Made by a program: the position numbers and the translations under genes. Positions 49,854 to 58,401 of a DNA stretch of 64,000 bases are shown piece after piece; position 1 is the stretch's first letter; every line of letters begins with the position of its first letter. The DNA is taken from NCBI GenBank assembly GCA_003554105.1, contig PWFQ01000065.1:1-64000 (forward strand), given 5' to 3'. A model generated the notes under the pieces. That model saw nothing but the letters and a program-made list of their open reading frames with translations, searched no databases and was not told where the DNA came from. The stretch comes from Clostridiaceae bacterium (GTDB taxonomy: Bacteria; Bacillota; Clostridia; Peptostreptococcales; T1SED10-28).

Positions 49854-49900
49854 ACAAAACATTTGTTCCATGGCATACTTAGAGTAAGGGGGAGGATGTC

Positions 49901-51193
49901 ATGGAACTACATAGGAAACTTAAAATTCTATCCGATGCAGCAAAATATGATGTATCCTGTTCGTCCAGCGGAAGCAAGCGTAAAAATACACCGGGTGGGA
50001 TGGGAAACGCATCACAGGCGGGTATTTGTCATTCCTGGACGGAGGATGGTCGTTGTGTTTCTCTGCTGAAAATTCTCTATTCCAATGCATGTATCTATGA
50101 TTGTGTTTATTGTACCAATCGAAGATCGAAAGATCGGGAAAGGGCCACTTTTACTCCTCGGGAAGTTGTTGAGTTGACGTTAAACTTTTATAAACGCAAT
50201 TATATTGAAGGTCTTTTTCTAAGCAGTGGAGTCCTTAAAAATCCTGACTATACTATGGAACAAATGATTGAAGTTGTGAAAAAACTCAGGGAAACAAATT
50301 TCAATGGCTATATCCATCTTAAAGGGATCCCGGGAGCGGATCCCTTCTTGGTTCATAAAGCAGGGGAATATGTTGACCGGATGAGTGTGAATATCGAATT
50401 TCCATCGGAAAAAAGCTTGCTTCTCCTTGCTCCGCAAAAAGAGCGAAGGGGAATTCTTCAACCGATGAATCTTTTGGAGAGGGGAATTCGTGAAAATCGA
50501 GAGGAACATCGGAGCTTATCACAGAAACGATCTTTTCTCCCGGCGGGACAGAGTACTCAGCTAATAGTCGGCGCCAGCCCCGAGAATGATCGTACGATCA
50601 TTCGACTAACGGAGGGGCTTTATCATAAATATCAGCTAAAAAGAGTTTACTACTCTGCATACATTCCAACAGAAGAGCATTCTCTTCTTCCAAGTATACA
50701 ATCAAAACCTCCCCTATTAAGAGAACACAGACTGTATCAGGCAGACTGGCTACTGAGGTTTTATGGATTTAAGGCGGAAGAACTCCTTGGAGAGTCCAAT
50801 CCGAATTTCGATTTAAACCTCGATCCCAAGTGTTTCTGGGCACTTCAAAACTTCGAAAGATTTCCGATGGAAATTAATCTGGTCAGCTATGATGTATTAC
50901 TGAGAATTCCTGGAATTGGAGTTCGATCTGCGATGAAGATTCTTCGGGCCAGAAAAATTAAGAAACTCTCTTTTGAAGATCTTAAAAAAATGGGAGTTGT
51001 ACTTAAACGGGCAAAGTATTTCATTCTGTGCAATGGGAAATATCATGGGGGCGTCTCTTTATATCCAGATAATGTTAGAGCCCAATTACTGGGCTTCAAT
51101 AAGAATCAGGGAGTACAGCTTTCGATCTTTGACCAGCAGCATCAAAGGATTTTGAAGGAAGAAGAAAAGTCAAAAGTGATGGGAGGTTTCTAA
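49901..51193 (+). CDS. Putative DNA modification/repair radical SAM protein (TIGR03916-like) with helix-hairpin-helix motif
   Basis: SNACIYDCVYCTNRRSKDRERATFTPREVVELTLNFYKRNYIEGLFLSSG; LLRIPGIGVRSAMKIL (HhH). Confidence 0.9.
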   Translation: MELHRKLKILSDAAKYDVSCSSSGSKRKNTPGGMGNASQAGICHSWTEDGRCVSLLKILYSNACIYDCVYCTNRRSKDRERATFTPREVVELTLNFYKRNYIEGLFLSSGVLKNPDYTMEQMIEVVKKLRETNFNGYIHLKGIPGADPFLVHKAGEYVDRMSVNIEFPSEKSLLLLAPQKERRGILQPMNLLERGIRENREEHRSLSQKRSFLPAGQSTQLIVGASPENDRTIIRLTEGLYHKYQLKRVYYSAYIPTEEHSLLPSIQSKPPLLREHRLYQADWLLRFYGFKAEELLGESNPNFDLNLDPKCFWALQNFERFPMEINLVSYDVLLRIPGIGVRSAMKILRARKIKKLSFEDLKKMGVVLKRAKYFILCNGKYHGGVSLYPDNVRAQLLGFNKNQGVQLSIFDQQHQRILKEEEKSKVMGGF

Positions 51194-51966
51194 TGGAGGT
51201 GTTAATTTACGATGGATCATTTGAAGGGTTTTTATCTACTGTCTATGAATGTTATTATAAAAAATACTATCCGTTGGAAATTCTCCGAAGAGAGCCTGCG
51301 ATTAGAAATTTTATCTATTCCTATCAAAAAATTGCTACGAGTGAACAGAAGTCCCAAAAGGTATACGATGCAATCAAGATAAAGCTGGGATCAGATTTTC
51401 TTAAAAAGTGCTATATGGCTCATTTAGCCGAGATACAAACGGAAAATGTAAAAATTTATGAGTTCATACGTATGGGTTTCTCTCAAGGAAGAATCATTAC
51501 TGAGGATCTTACTCATCCCATCGTAATGACTGTTGAGGATCTCAGGAAAAAAGTTACCAGAGAACAGCACCGTCTTTTGGGATTAACGAGATTTTCAATT
51601 TTAGACGATGAAACTCTCTTTAGTGTCATTGAGCCGAAATATGATGTTTTAAGCTTAATCGCTCCTCATTTTTCGGAAAGACTTCTAACAGAACGTTGGG
51701 TCATCTATGATAAAAAAAGAAAAACTGCAGTATTCGGGCAGGATGAAAATTGGATTCGAAAAGAAATCACGGATGATCCCGAGGTGGTTTTTCATTCTCA
51801 GGAAGAAGAGTACCGAAAATTGTGGAGGGCGTTTCACCGGAGTTTAGCGATCGAAGAAAGAAGAAATCCGAAACTGCAAAAACAGCTTATGCCGAAATAC
51901 TATTGGAAATACCTAACTGAAAAAAGTTCTCCGCCTGAAGACGGAGAAAATACTGCCCTTCAGTAG
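51193..51966 (+). CDS. Probable DNA metabolism protein (TIGR03915/DUF4130-like), translationally linked partner of the radical SAM protein
   Basis: MEVLIYDGSFEGFLSTVYECYYKKYYPLEI...; TAATG stop/start overlap; ...FSERLLTERWVIYDKKRKTAVFG, SLAIEERRNPKLQKQLMPKYYWKYLTE. Confidence 0.87.
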   Translation: MEVLIYDGSFEGFLSTVYECYYKKYYPLEILRREPAIRNFIYSYQKIATSEQKSQKVYDAIKIKLGSDFLKKCYMAHLAEIQTENVKIYEFIRMGFSQGRIITEDLTHPIVMTVEDLRKKVTREQHRLLGLTRFSILDDETLFSVIEPKYDVLSLIAPHFSERLLTERWVIYDKKRKTAVFGQDENWIRKEITDDPEVVFHSQEEEYRKLWRAFHRSLAIEERRNPKLQKQLMPKYYWKYLTEKSSPPEDGENTALQ

Positions 51967-52039
51967 GACAAAGATCAAGACTCAAGATGGTTACACGATG
52001 AAAGTGTACCCTGTATACTTGAATCATACTCACCTTTAA

Positions 52040-52109
52040 AAAAGTTTTAAAAGATCAGTTGGTCATCTAGTCGTCGGATGACCACTCTTTTAAAACTTTT
52101 ATTTTTTTG
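52040..52109. terminator. Large composite hairpin (61 nt) followed by T-rich tract
   Basis: AAAAGTTTTAAAAGA...TGGTCATC-(9 nt)-GATGACCA...TCTTTTAAAACTTTT + ATTTTTTT. Confidence 0.8.
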
Positions 52110-52241
52110 TTCGTCCATTCAAGCATTGATGATTTTTGCGCTTGCGATTATCGCGGAGAGATTAGGGAATAAGTAATTAAGAAGGAATAAAGAAGGAATA
52201 AAGGGAAATTATATTGAGTCGGTGATGAAGGAGTGGTACTC

Positions 52242-53819
52242 ATGGCATTTGAGAGACTGGTATTGAAGGGAAAAGTTGTGGAAACCAGGAATCTTTTCAA
52301 AAAGATTCCTTTCTTGGAGGGCGATAACCAACTGTCAATGGATCGGCTATTCATTAGAATTAATCAGATCATGGAAGAAAAGAAAGTCCGTCATGTTCTA
52401 ATTACTATGGATCAAAGCTTTCAGCTTTACCCCGGACAGTTGGAAGAAATAGGCAGATGGTTTAAAAAGCTGGGAGATGCAGGAAAAGAATTGCATTTTT
52501 ACTCCAAAAACTACAATTTCAAAGAACTGTACGTCAGTTCCTTTTGCAATCATCGAATGATTCCTGAAGACGGAACGATTTACTATCTGGGAAATCAAAT
52601 TAAGCGAAACTACTACAAGGGTTTGCTCGATCAACTGGGAATCAGAGTGGATGTTTATCGACGGGGGAGCTATAAAGGCGCGGCAGATTCCTTTCGCTCG
52701 GAAAAGATGGATCAATATCAAACTGAAGCAGCAGAGCTGTTATTGAAGCGTTCAGTTGAAAGTTTTGAGGCGGAAATAATTAAGAAATTCAATCTGAGTG
52801 AGAATGATTTTTCATGGTTTAAGCAAGGAGAGTATCTGTCTGCTGAAGAAGGAAAAAACATTGGGATCATAACAAAGATCGATTATGAGTTTGCCCTGAT
52901 ATCACAGTGGATGAAGCAAGGAGAAAAAAAGTGGAAAAAGAAGATAAAGAAAGAATCCATCGGAAAAGGGAAAAAAATTGGTGTTTTAAGTTTTGATGGA
53001 AACATTATCGATGGAGAAAATCAAAAAAGAGGTCCTTTAGGGAATTCCTGTGGAGATGAAAGTATGATTCGGGAAATTAATGGACTAAGAGAGAACAAAA
53101 AAATTCAAGGTGTGATATTTAAGGTTAATTCAGGGGGTGGATCGGCAAGTGCTTCGGCAGAAATCTATCACGCATTGAACAAGCTGAAGGAAAAGAAACC
53201 CCTGGTCGTTCTTCAAACGGGTTTAGCAGCCTCCGGCGGGTATTATATCTCCTTGCCGGGACAAAAAATATTCACACAGCATGGAACAATTACAGGATCT
53301 ATAGGTGTGATTACAATGCTCCCCTATATAGGGAGTTTTCTAAAAGAGAAAGGAATCAATCATGACGGTATACAGGACGGAGAATTCAGTGACCTGCTAT
53401 CACCATGGAAAGAAAGAAAAGAGAAAGAGGAAGTACTTATTATGAAGCAAATTGATCATATTTATGAAGGATTTAAGAAAAAAGTCGTGAAAGAAAGGAA
53501 GTTGTCTGCTGAAAAGGTTGAAGCCCTCTCTCAAGGAAGGATTTGGTCAGGGTACGATGGGAAAAAGAATGGAATTTGCGATGAAGTGGGAGGACTTTTC
53601 GATGCAATTGATTACTTAAAAGAGCTTTTGGAATTTTCAAAAGTCAAAATAGAATTCTTTCCTAAAAAGAAAGAGGGGATAGTGTTGAGATTGATGATGG
53701 GACAAGGACAGTCTTCTTTTAATGTTTCGACTGAATTTCAAATGATTTCATTTGACAAACTGGGAAATCAGCCCCTCTTAATGTCAGAAGAGCTGATCTT
53801 TGCTGGATTACAAATCTAG
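52242..53819 (+). CDS. sppA: Signal peptide peptidase SppA-like S49 protease (67K type, tandem domains, no evident N-terminal anchor)
   Basis: YRRGSYKGAADSF (candidate catalytic Lys), VNSGGGSASASAEIYHAL, LAASGGYYISLPG (candidate catalytic Ser), TGSIGVI. Confidence 0.9.
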   Translation: MAFERLVLKGKVVETRNLFKKIPFLEGDNQLSMDRLFIRINQIMEEKKVRHVLITMDQSFQLYPGQLEEIGRWFKKLGDAGKELHFYSKNYNFKELYVSSFCNHRMIPEDGTIYYLGNQIKRNYYKGLLDQLGIRVDVYRRGSYKGAADSFRSEKMDQYQTEAAELLLKRSVESFEAEIIKKFNLSENDFSWFKQGEYLSAEEGKNIGIITKIDYEFALISQWMKQGEKKWKKKIKKESIGKGKKIGVLSFDGNIIDGENQKRGPLGNSCGDESMIREINGLRENKKIQGVIFKVNSGGGSASASAEIYHALNKLKEKKPLVVLQTGLAASGGYYISLPGQKIFTQHGTITGSIGVITMLPYIGSFLKEKGINHDGIQDGEFSDLLSPWKERKEKEEVLIMKQIDHIYEGFKKKVVKERKLSAEKVEALSQGRIWSGYDGKKNGICDEVGGLFDAIDYLKELLEFSKVKIEFFPKKKEGIVLRLMMGQGQSSFNVSTEFQMISFDKLGNQPLLMSEELIFAGLQI

Positions 53820-54659
53820 TCCCAAAAGCCTTTTCTTTTTATGAAAAAAAACTTCAGTACGACTGTGAATCTCCTCTTTAATCCATTGCTGGACCTTCAT
53901 TTCCTCTTTGTAGAGGGATGACATCTGATTGATGATCGAGGAACGAAGAACTGTGTCAATGTTAAGTCCCAGAACTTCAAAATCTTGAATAACACCAAGT
54001 TCATCATGGAACTCCTTTAAGATTTTGATCACCCCGGTTTTTTCCTTATCCAGAGAATGAAGAAATTCAAGGGTGTAACGAAGCTTTTTCAAGTTAATAC
54101 GAAGAGCATGAAAGGTTTCGATCTCTTCAAGTTTTAATGCGTTCACATAGGATCCCGTGTTTTTGTATATTGCTGAAACTTGATCTTGCAAGCCTTTATA
54201 CAGAACACGCTCCTCTGTCAGTCCCTGAAATTCATGTTTGATGGATTTTTGAATATTGTTGTAGGTTTTTACCCGCAAAGAACGGAGTTTTTCTTCCAAC
54301 AGTTTTTTTTCCTGTGAGGACAGTTTTTCCATCCCATTCATCAGCTCAGTTACTTGACTTTCCTTTTTTTCATAGCTTTGAAGATAAGATATGGAAACAT
54401 GGAGGTCCCTTAATGGACTGAAGGCTTTGTGTAGTTTTCGGAATTCTTTCCGGTGGAGAACATATGAAGGACTGGACTGTTGGAACATTGCTCCGAGCAG
54501 ATCGCATAACGCCATCCATCGGCGAAGATAGACACGACAGTCGTGGACACAGTCTTCCGTAGTCTCTTCCTGACAATAAACAAAGGACGCCTGAAATTCT
54601 TTCCGTAGCCCACGTATATAAAGATGTAAACGCTCTTCTAAAACCGAATCGGAAATCAA
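53808..54659 (-). CDS. CHAD domain-containing protein
   Basis: VHDCRVYLRRWMALCDLLG, RKLHKAFSPLRDLHV, HALRINLKKLRYTLEFL; TTG start after a G7 tract. Confidence 0.88.
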   Translation of the reverse strand: MISDSVLEERLHLYIRGLRKEFQASFVYCQEETTEDCVHDCRVYLRRWMALCDLLGAMFQQSSPSYVLHRKEFRKLHKAFSPLRDLHVSISYLQSYEKKESQVTELMNGMEKLSSQEKKLLEEKLRSLRVKTYNNIQKSIKHEFQGLTEERVLYKGLQDQVSAIYKNTGSYVNALKLEEIETFHALRINLKKLRYTLEFLHSLDKEKTGVIKILKEFHDELGVIQDFEVLGLNIDTVLRSSIINQMSSLYKEEMKVQQWIKEEIHSRTEVFFHKKKRLLGLDL

Positions 54660-54821
54660 GAGATCCCCCCCTTTTTGGTGGATTTTTTTATATCAATAAT
54701 TGTACATTTGCTTTCATTATATCAAAATCTTTGCCTGGAGAAAGGATTTATGAAAAAATAAAGGAAATAGAACGTGAATGTCGAAGTCATAGAGTAAAAC
54801 CGATAAAAAGGAGGATGTTGC

Positions 54822-55640
54822 GTGGCATATGAAAAGATTGGAGATGTAAAGATCTATTATGAGTTGAAGCACCAAGGTGAAGGGAAGGAAACCATTGTTT
54901 TTTTAAATGGAGTAATGGCATCAGTAAGCAGCTGGAGGGCATATCAGAAGATGTTTACAGATCGTGGATTCCAGGTCCTCCTCCATGACTTTAAAGGACA
55001 GATGCTTTCAGAAAAACCGGATGGACCTTATCGTTTTATTGAACATGCTGAGGAAACTATAGAGCTCTTGAAAAGACTTAATGTTCACAAGGCTCATTTT
55101 ATCGGGACATCGTACGGTGGTGAGGTAGGAATGAAAATTGCCTCTCACTTCCCTGAAAATGTGCAAAGTCTGACAATCATTAATTCGGTAAGTGAGATCG
55201 ATGAAGGACTCAGACTTTTCGTTGAAGGGTGGAAAAATGAAGCAAAGAGAAAACATGGAGAAAGTTTTTTTTGGACAATGGCACCGACGATCTATCACAG
55301 TGAGTACTTAACCAGAGAAAAAGAAACCCTGGTAAAGAGAGGAAAAGCCATGAATAAATTGGAAGAAGAGTATTTTGACGGGCAGATACACTTATACGAT
55401 ACTTTTTTAAATGATGTGAATATGACGGATGAACTATGGAAAATAGAGGCGCCTACATTAATCATTGCCGGAGAAGAGGATCGGTTGAAGCCTCGGAAAT
55501 TCTCGGCTTTGATTGCTGAAAAAATTCCTCAGGCAGAGTACCTCATTTTACCTAAAAGCGGTCATGTTTCAATCTTCGAAAAAGAAAATGAACTGAAATC
55601 TCTCCTATTGGGTTTCGTATTGAAACATGGGGAGCATTAA
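54822..55640 (+). CDS. Alpha/beta hydrolase
   Basis: VFLNGVMASVSSWRAYQ, GTSYGGEVGM nucleophile elbow, KSGHVSIFEKE; GTG start. Confidence 0.9.
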   Translation: MAYEKIGDVKIYYELKHQGEGKETIVFLNGVMASVSSWRAYQKMFTDRGFQVLLHDFKGQMLSEKPDGPYRFIEHAEETIELLKRLNVHKAHFIGTSYGGEVGMKIASHFPENVQSLTIINSVSEIDEGLRLFVEGWKNEAKRKHGESFFWTMAPTIYHSEYLTREKETLVKRGKAMNKLEEEYFDGQIHLYDTFLNDVNMTDELWKIEAPTLIIAGEEDRLKPRKFSALIAEKIPQAEYLILPKSGHVSIFEKENELKSLLLGFVLKHGEH

Positions 55641-55654
55641 AAAAGAGCCTTGAG

Positions 55655-56260
55655 TTAGTGAAGGGCTCCTTGATGATTAATAAGATTTGCTTTGACAAGT
55701 CGCTCTTTCAGGATAACAGCAATAAAAGCTGCGACAGAAATTTTCATGAAATCTGGCAAGATAAAGGGTGCGGCACCGGAAATAATAGACTGTTGGAATG
55801 TCAGCCCTGTGTATGCCATTAGCTGCAATGATCCGAAGAGGTAGATGATAAAAACTCCAATCGACATGGCAATAAGATGGTGGAGATATGAAACGAATTT
55901 CTCGTTCGCAGAGAGAAGTTGCCTAAATGCTGCAAAATAGCTTGACCCTTTTTCTGTAATCAGTCCGATTACATAGACCCCTGCAAGAAATCCGAATATG
56001 TATCCTCCTGTAGGTCCCAGGAGGACTCCAAAACCTGCATTGCCTCCTGCAAATACTGGAAGACCGATCACTCCGAGCAGAGTATACAAGCTCTGGCTCA
56101 GCAATCCCAGGCGCGGGCCTAAAATTGATCCTGTTAAAGCAATGGCAATAATTTGCAGAGTGATAGGAACCGGAGTGAAGGGTAATGGGATGAGAAAAAT
56201 TGACAATACGACTGTAATGGATGCAAATAATGAAACAATAATAAGTTCTTTTATGTTCAT
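55655..56260 (-). CDS. bioY: Biotin transporter BioY (ECF S component)
   Basis: PFTPVPITLQIIAIALTGSILGPRLGLLSQSLYTLLGVIGLPVFAGGNAGFGVLLGPTGGYIFGF. Confidence 0.95.
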   Translation of the reverse strand: MNIKELIIVSLFASITVVLSIFLIPLPFTPVPITLQIIAIALTGSILGPRLGLLSQSLYTLLGVIGLPVFAGGNAGFGVLLGPTGGYIFGFLAGVYVIGLITEKGSSYFAAFRQLLSANEKFVSYLHHLIAMSIGVFIIYLFGSLQLMAYTGLTFQQSIISGAAPFILPDFMKISVAAFIAVILKERLVKANLINHQGALH

Positions 56261-56292
56261 GGGTGAACACCGTCCTTTTTATGAGTCTCTTT

Positions 56293-56321
56293 ATTATAAA
56301 AGAATCCAAAAAAGATGTCAA
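56293..56321 (-). promoter_or_regulatory. Perfect sigma-A promoter of bioY (TTGACA-17-TATAAT on the minus strand)
   Basis: TGTCAA at 56316-56321 and ATTATA at 56293-56298 on + strand, 17-nt spacer. Confidence 0.9.
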
Positions 56322-56346
56322 CCGCTTATTCAAAATGGTTGACATC
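56314..56346. promoter_or_regulatory. Candidate BirA operator: perfect 10-bp inverted repeat GATGTCAACC-N13-GGTTGACATC overlapping the bioY -35
   Basis: Exact inverted repeat; upstream of bioY; birA with HTH present at 27210..28181. Confidence 0.85.
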
Positions 56347-56359
56347 AGAAAAATCACAT

Positions 56360-57274
56360 CTATTTTGTCTTTACAGGGGTTTCAAGGACTTGAAGTCCTC
56401 GATTTTCCTTATCAAATCCTGTGATTAAAATGACAGAGAGCAAAACAAGAAATCCTCCTGCCAGAATAGGAAAATTGACCAGCTCTTGAAAAACAAAATA
56501 TCCGATGATTACAGATGTGATTGGCTCCAGAGTGCTTAAAATTCCTGAACTTTGAGCTCCGATTCTTTGTATACCCACATTCAGAAGATTAACGGCACCG
56601 AGGGTGACCACATTGGAGAGGATGATTGCCAGAAGCCATCCGGTGAAAGTCATGCCCAGAGTCAAATTACCGGTAAAAAGAGCAAAGAAAAACATAGTGA
56701 CCGATGCGATAAGACTTAAATAAAAAGTCAATTTAAAAGAGGATAGTTCTTTTAATCCACTTTTATCAATATAGAGAACATAAAACGCATAAGTTACACC
56801 GGAGACAAGGGCAAGGAAAATCCCTAAAAACTGACCATCCAGATCTCCGTTATAGAGTAAAAAGATCCCAACTGTACTTAAGATTCCGCTTAATCCTTTG
56901 ATAAAGGTGATTGAATCCTTGTAGAAAATCACCGATGCAAGGATCACCAGAATCGGATAAATAAAGTGAAGTGTAGTTGCAATCCCGGTTGAAACATAGT
57001 TATATGAGGCATAGAGGGTCATTGCTGTGGCACCATATCCCAAGACCCCAACAAACAGAAGGTTTTTAAATTGTTTCTTGGTGAGGGAGAAACTTGTATT
57101 AGGATTATTTCGTACAAGAATAAATAAAAGTGGTAATGCGAAAAAAAATCGCCAGAATACAAGACTGATGGCATTTCCACCTTGGGAATAGATGGTTTTG
57201 GCCAATAGCGGCATAGCTCCGAAGATCATCCCTGATAAAATGACAGCTAAATATCCTATATTTCGACGACTCAT
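56360..57274 (-). CDS. EamA/DMT-family transporter
   Basis: MSRRNIGYLAVILSGMIFGAMPLLAKTIYSQGGNAISLVFWRFFFALPLL. Confidence 0.9.
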   Translation of the reverse strand: MSRRNIGYLAVILSGMIFGAMPLLAKTIYSQGGNAISLVFWRFFFALPLLFILVRNNPNTSFSLTKKQFKNLLFVGVLGYGATAMTLYASYNYVSTGIATTLHFIYPILVILASVIFYKDSITFIKGLSGILSTVGIFLLYNGDLDGQFLGIFLALVSGVTYAFYVLYIDKSGLKELSSFKLTFYLSLIASVTMFFFALFTGNLTLGMTFTGWLLAIILSNVVTLGAVNLLNVGIQRIGAQSSGILSTLEPITSVIIGYFVFQELVNFPILAGGFLVLLSVILITGFDKENRGLQVLETPVKTK

Positions 57275-57349
57275 GGAATTTCCTCCTTTAATAAAACCCG
57301 GTTACATGTTCTCTCTCATTATAGATTGAAGAAAAGGAAAAGAAAAGAG

Positions 57350-57379
57350 AAAAAGCCGATTCTTTCGAATCGGCTTTTT
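57350..57379 (-). terminator. Intrinsic terminator downstream of NIF3-family gene
   Basis: AAAAAGCCGATTC-TTTC-GAATCGGCTTTTT. Confidence 0.88.
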
Positions 57380-57411
57380 CTGATTCAGTTGATAAAAAAC
57401 GAGTCTACATA

Positions 57412-58239
57412 TTATTTTGGATCTATGACTCCACTCATTCGGACGACCTCAAGTCCTTGATCCTCTAGAGCTTGAGCAAATTGATTGATTCCGACTGAAT
57501 CACTAGCCATGTGACCGGCAACAACGATATTACCAATATTCTGCTCTTTAACAGCTTTAATAACATCTTCAGGCATATGCATACAGACAAGAGTTCCCAC
57601 TCCGGCTTCAAAATAGGATTTGATGACTTTCACACCACCACCTGTGCCTCCGGCCATGGTGACAACGACTTTCCCTGCATAGTCTTTTTCACTACCGACT
57701 CGAATCACGGGCTTTGCGGTAGTTTTTTGGTATTCGATTTTCGTTTCCAGAGCTTCAATGACATCTTTCAAAGTAGCTTTATCCTGGTTCTTCAACTTCT
57801 CATCCAAAAGTTTCTGTACAGCACGTTCTGCAAGGATGTCAGCTGGCGTATGGATAGCCATAAAAGGCATATTCAATAATTTAGCACCGGAAACTGCCCG
57901 GTCATAATTTGAAACATGAAGCCCCCGCTCTACCTGTCCTTTTTTTTCTTGAAGAGCTTTTTGGGCCTTATTAATAGGAACACCGGACTTGACCATGGAA
58001 TCGATCTGATTATCCATGACTTTATGTAGATTAATACGGGGCTCACCACCGCTGGGATGATGTGTAATCACTAAATCCACACCAAGCTTTTCGGAAAGCA
58101 TCATTTCCGCTAATTCCATATCCACACCAATGGCGACTTTTTTTATATTGTTCCCTTCAACAATAATTCCGGAATCCTCCGGTACTTCCTTTAATCCTGC
58201 CAACTCCAATGCAACATTCATGATTTCCTTGGTATTCAT
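57412..58239 (-). CDS. NIF3/DUF34 family (Nif3-like dinuclear metal center) protein
   Basis: VDLVITHHPSGGEPRINLHKVMDNQIDSMV, GLHVSNYDRA, AGHMASDSVGINQFAQAL. Confidence 0.88.
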   Translation of the reverse strand: MNTKEIMNVALELAGLKEVPEDSGIIVEGNNIKKVAIGVDMELAEMMLSEKLGVDLVITHHPSGGEPRINLHKVMDNQIDSMVKSGVPINKAQKALQEKKGQVERGLHVSNYDRAVSGAKLLNMPFMAIHTPADILAERAVQKLLDEKLKNQDKATLKDVIEALETKIEYQKTTAKPVIRVGSEKDYAGKVVVTMAGGTGGGVKVIKSYFEAGVGTLVCMHMPEDVIKAVKEQNIGNIVVAGHMASDSVGINQFAQALEDQGLEVVRMSGVIDPK

Positions 58240-58401
58240 AGAAGCACTCCCTTAAAAATATTTTTATATATAACACTATAATTATATCTAAAGGAATCCC
58301 ATAGTGCAAATCATTATTTAGAAAAGCATAAATATTTTGATTGTCATTGAATGGGAAAATTGGTATGATGAAAAGAAAATGAAGTCGGAAGGGGTAGTAT
58401 A

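Noticed and set aside
54410-54613. ORFs within the CHAD gene in other frames
   Set aside because: Shadow ORFs; CHAD motifs are in the 53808..54659 frame
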